Notes: generated from the letters alone by a model not told the origin. 38,372 bases of DNA from Oceanispirochaeta sp. (GCF_027859075.1 NZ_JAQIBL010000162.1:1-38372), one strand, 5' to 3'; positions 19,757-28,467 are shown, counted from the first letter of the stretch. Translations and numbers: made by a program.

Positions 19757-20767
19757 TTAATCCTTAAGCCGTCTTTTCAGGACCCAATCCAGAAACTGTG
19801 TATGGATTTCCCAGGAGGATGCGCCATAACCGCCGGCAGCGACCCAGGCCGAAGGAATCTGCCGGTCTTCCAGAAAGCGGTAGAGGGCCTGATCCCGCTC
19901 CAGCATCTGCTCTTTTGTCATCTTCATCAGATCAGTGGAAGGCAATTCATCCTTTTCGTAGGGATCCACACCAGCCACAACAAAGACCAGGTCAGGACGA
20001 CCCTTTTGTTCCAGCTTGTCCATCGCTTTCATCAGCCGGTGAGTATACTCACCCTCCTCTCCCGATTCAATGGGGATATCCACATCTCCGGGGAACCAGG
20101 ATGGATTCAGACTACCGTCTTCTTTAAACTCGGGACTATCCAGAGGCCAGCCTCTGGCCATATGAATGCTCAGACTGGTTATATCGGAATGAGAGGCCAT
20201 GATCTCGGCCGTACCGTCTCCCCTGTGAGCATCCATATCAACGATCCAGGCGGTCTTGAAAAGACCTTCATCACGGGCCTTGAGGAGAGCCACGGCGATA
20301 TCGTTGAGCAGACAGAAACCATGACCGTATCCTGGATGACCATGGTGCATACCACCTCCCAGAAAATAGGAAAACCCTGTTTCCAATGCTATGGGAATGG
20401 CCGCATAAGAGCCTGAAATGATGGTCATGACATCCTCAATAATGCCCCCCAGGGGGGCTTCGGCTTCTTCTGGATCGTAACGGTTGAAATTTCCCTGTTC
20501 ATCCAGGAGTTCATAGGCTTCCATGAGGGTTTGTTCCTGGTTTTCTCCCAAAAGGCGGTCCAGGTATTCTGCACTGTGAGCCCTTTCCAAATCGTCCCGG
20601 CTGATCGATGCGGGAAAATCCTGAATCAGCCAGTCGGCTTTCCGTCTTCCCAGAGTGGAATCCGCTTTCAGGGCTTTTATGGTATTTGTTTTCCGGCTGT
20701 CCAGAGATGGAATCTGTATTCCGTATTTGGGAAATGTGATTTTAGCAAGGGGATTATATATCAGCAT
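19757..20767 (-). CDS. Histone-deacetylase-family amidohydrolase (AcuC/HDAC-like)
   Basis: Zinc-dependent deacetylase of the arginase/deacetylase fold. 336 residues. Catalytic set visible: the tandem His141-His142 (GGGMHHGHPGYGHGFC), zinc ligands Asp179 and His181 (DMDAHRGDGT), the third Asp268 (AGVDPYEKD) and the transition-state Tyr314 (GGYG). Substrates of bacterial members include acetyl-lysine proteins, acetylpolyamines and acetoin-pathway proteins; which applies here cannot be read off. AGGAG lies seven bases before the ATG. Encoded 54 bases after the SET-domain gene, same strand, so probably co-transcribed. It converges on the GSCFA gene with a 67-base gap. Confidence 0.9.
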   Translation of the reverse strand: MLIYNPLAKITFPKYGIQIPSLDSRKTNTIKALKADSTLGRRKADWLIQDFPASISRDDLERAHSAEYLDRLLGENQEQTLMEAYELLDEQGNFNRYDPEEAEAPLGGIIEDVMTIISGSYAAIPIALETGFSYFLGGGMHHGHPGYGHGFCLLNDIAVALLKARDEGLFKTAWIVDMDAHRGDGTAEIMASHSDITSLSIHMARGWPLDSPEFKEDGSLNPSWFPGDVDIPIESGEEGEYTHRLMKAMDKLEQKGRPDLVFVVAGVDPYEKDELPSTDLMKMTKEQMLERDQALYRFLEDRQIPSAWVAAGGYGASSWEIHTQFLDWVLKRRLKD

Positions 20768-20821
20768 GGAGGAACTCCTGTTCTTTAATTTTTTTCCCTC
20801 TGGGAGGGGAGCTTCAATCTA

Positions 20822-21445
20822 TCAGAAAAGTATGAGTTCCCGGAAGCCTCCGGACCAGTACTCTTCACCATAATCCACAGTCAACTGACTCCCTGCTTTG
20901 ATATACTGGAGAGCCACAAAAAAGATGACCCATCTATTGGCCACCAATGTATGCTCCACCGCCAGATTCGGTTCAAAACTGTGATTGATGTAGCGCAGCT
21001 CATTCCCCATTGTACCGGCATTCACCTCATACAAAACATCTTCATACCAGGCATCGGGATAATCCCAGGTATAGTCAGTATCAAAACCTTTTGATCCATC
21101 ACATGTTTCAGGGTCAAGGACAAGATCTTCACCGGGCTGAACCAATCCCGCATACTCAGATAGATAAGCACCTGGTTTCATAAGGGCTTCGGCAAACAGG
21201 CCATGGCCCACATCATCAGAGACCCTGCGGATGGAAACGGGAGCCATAATTGCTTCTTCGATCTTTCGATGATACTCCTTATGGAGGACTTCAAACTCCT
21301 CTTTATTGTCCTGATAGTAGGGAGACCCTTTCTGATCCCGGGAAAAGATCGGAACATCTTTATAGACTGAGCGGGAGATGTAGCTCAGTCCCTGTGATTC
21401 CATAAACAAACGTCTTTGGACGGGGTCTAAGATTATTTCAGACAT
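20822..21445 (-). CDS. SET-domain protein (putative protein lysine methyltransferase)
   Basis: 207 residues. The SET domain spans about 68-200: VGHGLFAEALMKPGAYLSEY (first SAM-binding GxG-type stretch), RYINHSFEPN (the NHS-x-x-PN motif that forms the pseudoknot with SAM) and LTVDYGEEYW (catalytic Tyr region). No Cys-rich post-SET segment is present. The first 65 residues are unfamiliar. Such enzymes move a methyl group from SAM to a protein lysine; bacterial targets are known only in a few cases. AAGGAG lies six bases before the ATG. It sits 13 bases after an ECF-S-like membrane gene and 54 bases before a deacetylase-family gene, suggesting an operon. Confidence 0.88.
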   Translation of the reverse strand: MSEIILDPVQRRLFMESQGLSYISRSVYKDVPIFSRDQKGSPYYQDNKEEFEVLHKEYHRKIEEAIMAPVSIRRVSDDVGHGLFAEALMKPGAYLSEYAGLVQPGEDLVLDPETCDGSKGFDTDYTWDYPDAWYEDVLYEVNAGTMGNELRYINHSFEPNLAVEHTLVANRWVIFFVALQYIKAGSQLTVDYGEEYWSGGFRELILF

Positions 21446-21458
21446 ATTCAGCTCCTTA

Positions 21459-22040
21459 TCATTCAGAAAAAACAGCCTTCTTCATTAGAAAGGCCAGATA
21501 TACTGTGAACATTTTATCAATAAGGTTGGCAGGAATACGAGCCCAGAAGCCTGCCGTGAAAAGAGACTGTCCCAAATTTATAAATGCATAAACAATCTTG
21601 TCAATCTGCACACCCGAATCACCCTGAAAAAGAAGATACGCCACAAGGGCACCCAAAAGTGCATTGGCCAGGGAGACGGCTAGAATGGCAGATACAACAT
21701 GATAGGCATTTTCAAACAAGCCCTTCCGGCTCATGACACCAAGGATAAGCCCGGTGGCCATATTGCACAGGGCAAAGGGCCAGTACAAACCGGTCATGCC
21801 ATATTGGAATTCCATAAAAATATTTGTCAGGAGTCCAACAGCCATACCGGCAAGGGGTCCAAAAAAAACCGCTGATACGGCTGTAAAAATGGAATCCAGA
21901 AACAAGGGAGAATGGATGACAATGTTGTTGAAATAGCTTAAAGCCAGATTCAGAACAACAGACAAGATAAGAAATAGAATAAGAAAAACTGGATGGAACG
22001 GTCGGGTAAAAATTCTTTTTAATTTAATTTTGTAATTCAT
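21459..22040 (-). CDS. ECF-transporter S-component-like membrane protein
   Basis: 193 residues with about five or six hydrophobic segments (residues 16-35, 47-72, 84-100, 113-135, 150-185). The segment FLDSIFTAVSAVFFGPLAGM, with AVGLLTNIF after it, is like the substrate-binding (S) subunits of energy-coupling-factor vitamin or metal importers, which borrow a shared EcfAAT module encoded elsewhere. No ligand can be assigned from the sequence. First gene of the S-component - SET - deacetylase run. The upstream sequence is AT-rich and divergent from the thioredoxin-like gene. Confidence 0.65.
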   Translation of the reverse strand: MNYKIKLKRIFTRPFHPVFLILFLILSVVLNLALSYFNNIVIHSPLFLDSIFTAVSAVFFGPLAGMAVGLLTNIFMEFQYGMTGLYWPFALCNMATGLILGVMSRKGLFENAYHVVSAILAVSLANALLGALVAYLLFQGDSGVQIDKIVYAFINLGQSLFTAGFWARIPANLIDKMFTVYLAFLMKKAVFSE

Positions 22041-22106
22041 AATATTTAAAATTACCCCAGATTATCCAATATGGAAATGTTTATTTAAAAAACTTATCAT
22101 CAAAAT

Positions 22107-22523
22107 ATGCAGACCCTTCAATTGATATATCGGTTCAAACTCTCTATTCTTGTTATCAACATGGAGTACCCCGACTTTACGATTCTCAACTTTTGGGCGA
22201 CCTGGTGTCCTCCCTGCCGTGCAGAGATACCTGAGATCATCCGCTATACCAGGGACTACAAAGACGTTGAAGACACAAGAATCCGCTTGATCGGCATCAA
22301 CATGACCAGCACAGAAGCTTCAATTTCTCAGGTTCTCGATTTTATTAAGGCCCAGGATATAAACTTCCCTGTACTCCTCGATAAAAATGGTGAGGCTGCC
22401 GGCAGATTTGGCATCAAATCAGTGCCCACCACCATCGTATTCGATTCTCAGGGAGAGCTGCTGGAAACCCGCATGGGGGCTGTGGACTACTCCTGGCTTG
22501 CCAAAATCAGTCCAAAGAAATGA
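22107..22523 (+). CDS. Thioredoxin-like (TlpA/ResA-type) protein without a leader
   Basis: 138 residues with the redox motif in LNFWATWCPPCRAEIPE and the cis-Pro loop GIKSVPTTIVFD, as in TlpA/ResA disulfide reductases. Those proteins usually carry a signal or anchor and about 30 residues before the first strand; here the motif begins at about residue 35 and no signal is visible. The start is uncertain: ATG 22107 has no SD, and an inner ATG at 22161 would shorten it further. It overlaps the J-domain gene (ATGA). It may act in the cytosol, or the true N-terminus was lost. Confidence 0.7.
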   Translation: MQTLQLIYRFKLSILVINMEYPDFTILNFWATWCPPCRAEIPEIIRYTRDYKDVEDTRIRLIGINMTSTEASISQVLDFIKAQDINFPVLLDKNGEAAGRFGIKSVPTTIVFDSQGELLETRMGAVDYSWLAKISPKK

Positions 22524-23293
22524 GAAAAAGAGAGTTCAGAAGACCCCGGGGGGGCAGAAGCACACTCTCAATAGATCAGTTGTTAAGCAGACAGCCTAAA
22601 ACCATACGCCGCCACCCTCAATACCTTTTGATGCTGGATCACTTTCTCCTCTCAGATTCCCTTAAAAAAGTAAGGATGAACAGGCGCTGTTACCGTCTTT
22701 TGGATAGAGCGGTCATTGAACCTGAAAATCTCAGGCACTTCTTCAAGACCTACCGCTTGCCTCAGGACCCCTTCTTTCCCCTATTCTTCCGCATTAAAAG
22801 GGATTACCTGTCTCAAAGGGAAAAATCAGCTCGGGATAAAGAAGGGTATATCCTGAAAGAGATGAAAATAATTCCCCTGGCAAAACGGAGGATCATCCGC
22901 TTCCTGGCGGAGTGGGAAGAGCATTTTAACAGCCTGGGAGAACGTCCCCTCTGGGAGACGAAACTCTATCCCCGGACAAAGAAGAGAGTTCATGAGCTTC
23001 AGAGTTTCGGCGAAGGGGAGTGGCTGAATTTTTTCATCCTTCATGTTGAAAGACTCCAGAGGCATTACCCCCGAATCCCCGAATCACAAGTGACCGGGAT
23101 AAAGGCCTGCCTCCCCCTGGGACTGATCCCGAAGCTTTCACCTTTCAGGCTGCCTGACAGAGGGTCTGCACAAAAAGCCTACAGGCAGCACTGCCGGATC
23201 TATCACCCCGATTCAGGAGGAGAAGCGGCCCTGTTCACCCTCCTTCAGAAGAGCCGGGAGATCCTGCTTGACATGATCAGAAAAGAGGATTAA
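22520..23293 (+). CDS. Protein with C-terminal J-domain-like segment
   Basis: 257 residues, basic and rich in Arg/Lys. The last 45 residues look like the helix II - HPD - helix III part of a J-domain: AQKAYRQHCRIYHPDSGG, with HPD at 229-231, then FTLLQKSREILLDM. A J-domain stimulates an Hsp70 (DnaK) ATPase. The first 210 residues are helical and unfamiliar; they may select the client. J-domains at the C-terminus are unusual but known. Start ATG overlaps the thioredoxin-like stop, so the two are translated together. Target unknown. Confidence 0.65.
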   Translation: MRKREFRRPRGGRSTLSIDQLLSRQPKTIRRHPQYLLMLDHFLLSDSLKKVRMNRRCYRLLDRAVIEPENLRHFFKTYRLPQDPFFPLFFRIKRDYLSQREKSARDKEGYILKEMKIIPLAKRRIIRFLAEWEEHFNSLGERPLWETKLYPRTKKRVHELQSFGEGEWLNFFILHVERLQRHYPRIPESQVTGIKACLPLGLIPKLSPFRLPDRGSAQKAYRQHCRIYHPDSGGEAALFTLLQKSREILLDMIRKED

Positions 23294-23299
23294 GAAACT

Positions 23300-23317
23300 G
23301 AAGTGATGCATCACTTC
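23300..23317. promoter_or_regulatory. 18-base perfect palindrome upstream of recQ
   Basis: GAAGTGATGCATCACTTC, seven bases after the J-domain gene stop and 90 bases before recQ. As RNA it would form a seven-pair stem with a TGCA loop but has no U tract; as DNA it could be a dimer binding site. A second inverted repeat follows (ACCCCT 23322-23327, AGGGGT 23343-23348). Confidence 0.4.
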
Positions 23318-23406
23318 GAGGACCCCTTCGCAAAGATCATTGAGGGGTAGATTCTTTCTAATCATTTGAAAACCCTGAAGAATTATGTTAGCAATGGAAG
23401 TACCCT

Positions 23407-25353
23407 ATGAACAATATAAAAACACTGGAAGACCATCTTCACCATTATTTCGGATTCGCCTCTTTCCGGGGAGAACAGAAAAGAGTCATTGAATCTGCCT
23501 TGTCGGGACACAGCACCCTGGCGGTTTTTCCTACAGGAAGCGGCAAAAGCCTCTGTTACCAGCTCCCGGCCCTTCTGCAGGAGGGTCTCACCCTGGTCAT
23601 CAGCCCCCTGATCGCCCTGATGAAGGACCAGGTGGATTTCCTGGAAAAACGACAGATACCCGCGGCCCGTTATGATACATCCCTCAGCCGGGAGGAATGG
23701 GAAAATGTGAACAGCAGGATCAAAAACAATGCATTGAAGATCCTCTTTGTTTCACCCGAACGACTGGGGAATGAACGATTCATCGCCCAGATGAAACAGG
23801 TCAGGATACAGACTCTGGTCATCGATGAAATCCACTCCATATCAGAGTGGGGTCACAATTTCCGTCCGGATTATCTGAAACTGGCCCATTACTACAGGGA
23901 ATTGGGCATTCCCAGGATGATCGGTTTAACCGCGACGGCCAATGAGAAGGTCATTGAAGACATCTGCCGCCTCTTTTCCATAGATCAGGATCACTGCGTC
24001 ATCAGCGGCTTTCACAGACCGAATCTGTTTATCAGAATCCATCCTGTAGAGGATAAAAACAGGAATCACCGCCTTCTCGAAACCCTGAATAAAAGGGCCT
24101 CCGGTCCGGCGATCATCTACGTCAGCCAGCAGAAAACAACCCGGGAGGTTCAGGAATTCCTTGAAAAAAACGGATACACCGCCCGGACCTATCATGCGGG
24201 AATGAAAGCAGAAGAGCGGAAGGATGTTCAGGAGTGGTTTATGGGCAGCGACAGGGCCGTGATCATTGCCACCATTGCCTTCGGCATGGGTATAGACAAG
24301 GCAAACGTACGTCAGGTGATCCATTACAATCTTCCGAAGAGTCTTGAAAATTATATGCAGGAAATCGGCCGGGCCGGCCGTGACGGAGAAGATTCAGACT
24401 GCACGCTCCTGTATTGCCGGGACGACAGAATCATCCTTGAGAACTACAGCTACGGCGATACTCCCGAAAAAGAGAATATATATCAGCTGATAGACATGCT
24501 TTCCAGAGAGCCTGATGAGTTCTCCATCAACCGCTATGACATCTCCAGGGACTATGATATCCGGGATCTCGTGGCACGCACTCTCTTCACCTACCTGGAG
24601 CTTGAATCATGCATCAAAAGCATCGGCAGCTTTGCCAATGAATACAGCCTCCGGTTTCTCAGGCCCCAGGAAGAATTAAGCTCTCAGATCGGTCCAGAAC
24701 GAGCTGCCTTTCTGGAGACCCTGTTTGCCACAGGAAAAATGGGCCGGATCTGGCTGAATCTGGATCTGCTTCAGGCTGAGCGAATCACAGGAGAAGCCCT
24801 TTCCAGAATTCAAAAGGCCCTTATCTGGCTGGAAAACGAGGGCTGGATTGAAACTAAAATCAAAAACATGCGTCAAAACTACAGGAAAACCCGGTCCGCC
24901 TGGAATGTGGAGGAGATGACAGAGTCCATGATGAATCGCTTTGCCGAGAGGGAAGCATCAGACATTCACAGGATCGATTTGATAGAGCAGCTGGGTCTGA
25001 CAAGGAAGTGCAGGACCGCGGCATTACTCCACTACTTTGGTGAAACCCTGGAGGGCGGCAGATGCGGCCACTGTGATGTCTGTGAAGGAACGGCGGAGCC
25101 CGGGACAGGCGTGCCCAAAAGCATGACCCTGAGTGAAGAAGAAAAAACAAAACTGGAGTCCCTCATGATGTCACTGGAAAATGAGGATCTAAGTGCACCC
25201 CGGATGACCCGCTTCCTCTGTGGTATATCTTCTCCCTATCTGAGCCGGAAAAAACTCACGAAAGTACCGGGATTCGGACATTTCCAGAGGCGACCCTTCA
25301 CGGCTGTTCAGTCGGCGGTAAACTCAATAAAACGCCAGAGCGTCACATCGTAA
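23407..25353 (+). CDS. recQ: RecQ-family ATP-dependent DNA helicase
   Basis: 3'-5' superfamily-2 helicase for recombination and fork repair. 648 residues. It has the Q-like motif FRGEQKRVIES, Walker A PTGSGKS (42-48), motif II DEIH (140-143, where E. coli has DEAH), the SISEWGHNFRPDY aromatic loop, motif V/VI IIATIAFGMGIDKANVRQVI and QEIGRAGRDG, and a zinc-binding Cys set ending GGRCGHCDVCEG. The last 90 residues resemble the short C-terminal module of RecQ paralogs (FLCGISSPYL ... VPGFGHF) rather than a standard HRDC. The 3' end overlaps the convergent endonuclease gene by 46 bases. Confidence 0.95.
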   Translation: MNNIKTLEDHLHHYFGFASFRGEQKRVIESALSGHSTLAVFPTGSGKSLCYQLPALLQEGLTLVISPLIALMKDQVDFLEKRQIPAARYDTSLSREEWENVNSRIKNNALKILFVSPERLGNERFIAQMKQVRIQTLVIDEIHSISEWGHNFRPDYLKLAHYYRELGIPRMIGLTATANEKVIEDICRLFSIDQDHCVISGFHRPNLFIRIHPVEDKNRNHRLLETLNKRASGPAIIYVSQQKTTREVQEFLEKNGYTARTYHAGMKAEERKDVQEWFMGSDRAVIIATIAFGMGIDKANVRQVIHYNLPKSLENYMQEIGRAGRDGEDSDCTLLYCRDDRIILENYSYGDTPEKENIYQLIDMLSREPDEFSINRYDISRDYDIRDLVARTLFTYLELESCIKSIGSFANEYSLRFLRPQEELSSQIGPERAAFLETLFATGKMGRIWLNLDLLQAERITGEALSRIQKALIWLENEGWIETKIKNMRQNYRKTRSAWNVEEMTESMMNRFAEREASDIHRIDLIEQLGLTRKCRTAALLHYFGETLEGGRCGHCDVCEGTAEPGTGVPKSMTLSEEEKTKLESLMMSLENEDLSAPRMTRFLCGISSPYLSRKKLTKVPGFGHFQRRPFTAVQSAVNSIKRQSVTS

Positions 25354-26069
25354 ACTGATTCGAGACTCTCTTCCAGATCATCCGGGAGGAGGGGATAGAA
25401 ATCCAGCCCCGTAAAGATCTCAACCTCATCGATAGAAACTGCATAATCCTGAAGTCGCCCTTCCCCCTTCCTGTTGGGGAGGAGAAAACCAATCCCCTTG
25501 AAATCAGGCTCCCTGTAGTCCAGAATAACCTTGTAGTAAGACTCAGGAACGGCTACCTCATTGGTACCGATGACAGGATACTCCTGTTTTGTGAGCACCG
25601 GTCCTGTGACGACAAAGAGGGATTCATTCTCCGAGGTCCAGCTGCGCACACAGGATTCCAGAAAGGCCCAGATCCCCCGGTTAAATCCCGGGTCCTGGGG
25701 GCTCATATTACTCATCAGAAAAGAGTCATCCATTGAGTCCCGGCTCATCTTCATATCCGCTGCAGGAGCCAGATGGCCCCGATCAAATCCTGAATATCTA
25801 TAATCCGAAAGAGCCGCAGAACCTGTCTTGATTTCATTGTCTTCCCGGAACCTGTTGGATCTTTTCACATGCCCTTCAATCTCCTCCTGTGTCAGCTCAT
25901 AAGCCACCCAGTCAGCCTGCTCAAAGCGTTCGTTATACTGAAGAGTATAAAATGACTTTTGATAGACCGCATCGGGATGAGTAATCACCGGGATTTCCAT
26001 GGATTGGGAAAAGGCCTGCAGGATGGGAAGAAGAAAAAACAGGATTTTATAGATTATTTTCATATCCAT
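25308..26069 (-). CDS. Secreted DNA/RNA non-specific endonuclease
   Basis: NucA/EndoG-type beta-beta-alpha metal nuclease. 253 residues from the ATG at 26069, with a signal peptide (KIIYKILFFLLPILQAFS). The catalytic motif FDRGHLAPAADM is present (DRGH 96-99, His99 catalytic), followed by SNMSPQDPGFNRGIW, which carries the Mg-binding Asn. FVVTGPVL is also typical. It is expected to degrade nucleic acids outside the cytosol for nutrition or biofilm turnover. A TTG at 26081 is an alternative start. No SD is obvious. It follows the HEAT-like gene by 48 bases on the same strand. Confidence 0.9.
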   Translation of the reverse strand: MDMKIIYKILFFLLPILQAFSQSMEIPVITHPDAVYQKSFYTLQYNERFEQADWVAYELTQEEIEGHVKRSNRFREDNEIKTGSAALSDYRYSGFDRGHLAPAADMKMSRDSMDDSFLMSNMSPQDPGFNRGIWAFLESCVRSWTSENESLFVVTGPVLTKQEYPVIGTNEVAVPESYYKVILDYREPDFKGIGFLLPNRKGEGRLQDYAVSIDEVEIFTGLDFYPLLPDDLEESLESVYDVTLWRFIEFTAD

Positions 26070-26117
26070 GAATATAGACAATTTTAGGATTAAAATGATT
26101 CATTATTCAAAAAAGGG

Positions 26118-26783
26118 TTATTTCTCAGCCTGCCTGGTACTCAGATCAATAGCGAGATTCCTTGTTTTTTTAGATAATCCCAATTCTGATTCAGCCACAT
26201 AAATAATTCCTTCCAGAATTATCGGATCATTAAGAAACGTTTCATCCCTGTCGGCGATAATCCCGATAGCGGTCAGAACATCCTGGATCAGCTGATTATT
26301 CTGGTAGATTTGTTTCTGGATCTTCAATATCTGATAGAAATAGGGAGTCAGAGGGCTCCAATCTGCCGACTCCAATCGCGCCGCCGTAAGGGAAGCAACC
26401 GAGAGAACGGTAATATTATCGTCATAGCGAACGACCTTGGCCAAAGGATTCATGGCCTTTGGGCTTCCTGTTTTTCCAAGAAGCCTGACAGCTTCCAGTC
26501 TTATCCTGGGTAAATCATTGAGTATATGACCCATATCCAGGCTCAGATTGGTAATACCCTCGGATGACAGACTTGAAAGAATATTAATAATATTGTCTTC
26601 TTCACTACCCATAGAGTTCTCATCCAGTATTTTCTCAATACTCCTGAGGGCTTCCATTTTCTGTTCTGGAACAGCAGAGTCGGCCATGCTTTGGATGACA
26701 GAAACCCGAATCGAAACATCCTGAGCCATAAGAGAACTCAAAGACAGAATCGAAAGAACTATCGATAAGAAAAGTATTTTCAT
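26118..26783 (-). CDS. Secreted helical-repeat (HEAT-like) protein of unknown function
   Basis: 221 residues from the ATG at 26783 (TAGGAG nine bases upstream). Signal peptide KILFLSIVLSILSLSSLMA. The mature protein is a run of helical pairs with HEAT-like pattern, e.g. RIRLEAVRLLGKTGSPKAM followed by NPLAKVVRYDDNITVLSVAS. No catalytic residues stand out. Similar small exported repeat proteins occur in spirochaetes. Neighbours (lar genes upstream, nuclease downstream) give no clear clue. Confidence 0.65.
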   Translation of the reverse strand: MKILFLSIVLSILSLSSLMAQDVSIRVSVIQSMADSAVPEQKMEALRSIEKILDENSMGSEEDNIINILSSLSSEGITNLSLDMGHILNDLPRIRLEAVRLLGKTGSPKAMNPLAKVVRYDDNITVLSVASLTAARLESADWSPLTPYFYQILKIQKQIYQNNQLIQDVLTAIGIIADRDETFLNDPIILEGIIYVAESELGLSKKTRNLAIDLSTRQAEK

Positions 26784-26860
26784 TGTTTTTTGACTCCTAC
26801 TATTATCAATCATCGACCGGAAGAGACAAACAATCAAATATGGTTTTGTTCATGACTCCA

Positions 26861-26892
26861 CCGGTCTCCCACCTGCCCGACAGGTTTACCGG
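26861..26892. other. Imperfect hairpin downstream of larB
   Basis: CCGGT - CTCCC - ACCTG - CCCGA - CAGGT - TT - ACCGG: two five-base stems with an internal loop, 18 bases past the larB stop. No U tract on either strand, so at best a weak terminator or mRNA-end structure. Confidence 0.4.
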
Positions 26893-26909
26893 CATCATAG
26901 CTCTGTTGT

Positions 26910-27656
26910 CTATAGATGATTGATCATACTGGCCTGAAAGGCCGCCCCGAAGCCATTATCAATATTAACGACCGAGATGCCCGAGGAACAGCTATTGAGC
27001 ATGCCTAAAAGGGCCGCAAGGCCGCCGAAAGCCGCGCCATAGCCCACACTGGTGGGCACCGCAATGACAGGTTTGTCTACCAGCCCCCCCACAACACTGG
27101 GAAGCGCCCCTTCCATACCGGCAATAACAATAACAACCCTGGCCTTTCGAATTTCTTCGATATGGTTAAACAGGCGGTGAATTCCAGCCACCCCCACATC
27201 GGATATCAACTGGACCCTGTTGCCGTAGAACTCGGCTGTCACACAGGCTTCCCTGGCGACAGGCAGATCACTGGTTCCTGCACTGACAATGGCAATACTT
27301 GTTTCTGTCAACGGGGTATCCCTGTTTATCAGGGTGATGGTCCGTCCCGGCACATCGTATTCGGCGGAGGGAATGATCTTTTTAACAGCCTGATAAGCCT
27401 CATGACTGGCTCTTGTACCCAGTATATTATCACCCCGTTTGTTCATTTCGGCAAAAATATGGGCGATCTGCTCCTCTGTCTTTCCGGCACAATAGATCAC
27501 CTCGGAGGCTCCGCTTCTCTTCCGGCGGTTGTTGTCGACCATGGTATGTCCCAGGTCTGAAAAATAAGAAGAATGGACCTTCTGCTCCGCCTCTTCCAGG
27601 CTGAAAGACCCCTGTTTGTAGGACTCCAGGATCTTCAGTACATCATCATTCTGCAT
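26910..27656 (-). CDS. larB: Nickel-pincer cofactor biosynthesis protein LarB
   Basis: LarB carboxylates nicotinic acid adenine dinucleotide and hydrolyses the phosphoanhydride, the first step of the nickel-pincer nucleotide (NPN) cofactor of lactate racemase and related LarA enzymes. 248 residues. The C-terminal two thirds is the PurE/AIR-carboxylase-like fold: IVSAGTSDLPVAREACVTAE, VVIVIAGMEGALPSVVGGLV, VIAVPTSVGYGAAFGGLAAL. The ATG at 27656 lies within the 3' end of larE (11-base overlap), so translation is coupled. Last of the larC-larE-larB run. Confidence 0.95.
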   Translation of the reverse strand: MQNDDVLKILESYKQGSFSLEEAEQKVHSSYFSDLGHTMVDNNRRKRSGASEVIYCAGKTEEQIAHIFAEMNKRGDNILGTRASHEAYQAVKKIIPSAEYDVPGRTITLINRDTPLTETSIAIVSAGTSDLPVAREACVTAEFYGNRVQLISDVGVAGIHRLFNHIEEIRKARVVIVIAGMEGALPSVVGGLVDKPVIAVPTSVGYGAAFGGLAALLGMLNSCSSGISVVNIDNGFGAAFQASMINHL

Positions 27657-28467
27657 GGGATAATCCTCCCCTCTTCATATTCATATTTCCAATGCGGTAC
27701 CCGCCCAGATCCAGAGAGACATAGGTATAACCGTTTTTTTTCAGCTCCCGGTATACCTTTTCTGCGGTATCCCCTTCCAGGAACTCTGCAATACGGTCTG
27801 AAGGAATTTCAATTCTGGCCAATTCACCATGATGACGCACCCGGATGTGGCGAAAACCCAAAGACATGATGTAGAGCTCCGATTTTTCAATTCTGTCCAG
27901 AATTTCAGTTGTGACCTCTTCGTTGTGAGGGATGCGGGTCAAAAGGCAGGCATAAGGCGGCTTATCCCATGTAGAGAGTTCCCATTCCTTTGAAACCTTG
28001 CGGATATCGTCTTTTGTAAGCCCTGCCTGAAGGAGGGGACTCTGGACCTCCAGTTCTTTCAGGGCCTTCATTCCGGGGCGATAATCCCCCAGATCATCCT
28101 GGTTGGAACCATCGCAGAGCATATGAAGACCATCTGCGGCGGCGGCTTTTTTCATCAGGGTAAACAGGGCATGTTTGCAGACATAACAGCGGTTTTCCGG
28201 ATTGTTTCTGACCAATTCCGGCATAGGGACCTTGATCATGGCGTGTCTCATATCCATCTGCCGGGTAAACTCTTCCGCCTCGTCGATCTCCCAGTCTGCC
28301 ACATAGGGAGGGATCACCGTATAGGCTTTCACATTGTTCTTTCCCAGACGTCTCCCCGCAGCGGCCAGGAGGAAAGTACTGTCTACTCCGCCTGAAAAAG
28401 CAATGCCGCAGGAACCGTAATCACCCAGAATCTGATTCAGATTCTCCATTTTTTCGGGAAGAGTCAA
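27646..28467 (-). CDS. larE: ATP-dependent sacrificial sulfur transferase LarE
   Basis: PP-loop enzyme that adenylates the LarB product and donates its own cysteine sulfur to make the pincer thioacids. 273 residues. PP-loop SGGVDS at 25-30, the RCYVCKHALF segment, and WDKPPYACLLTRIP, whose Cys174 is at the sacrificial-cysteine position (Cys176 of L. plantarum LarE). The extra CxxC pair in CYVC is common. Start is TTG overlapping the larC stop (TTGA), with GAGG seven bases upstream; the ATG at 28449 has no SD. Confidence 0.94.
   Translation of the reverse strand: MTLPEKMENLNQILGDYGSCGIAFSGGVDSTFLLAAAGRRLGKNNVKAYTVIPPYVADWEIDEAEEFTRQMDMRHAMIKVPMPELVRNNPENRCYVCKHALFTLMKKAAAADGLHMLCDGSNQDDLGDYRPGMKALKELEVQSPLLQAGLTKDDIRKVSKEWELSTWDKPPYACLLTRIPHNEEVTTEILDRIEKSELYIMSLGFRHIRVRHHGELARIEIPSDRIAEFLEGDTAEKVYRELKKNGYTYVSLDLGGYRIGNMNMKRGGLSHAE

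Noticed and set aside
19697-20416. 239-codon open frame antisense to the deacetylase gene
   Set aside because: Opposite an enzyme with all catalytic motifs; no family resemblance in the antisense product.
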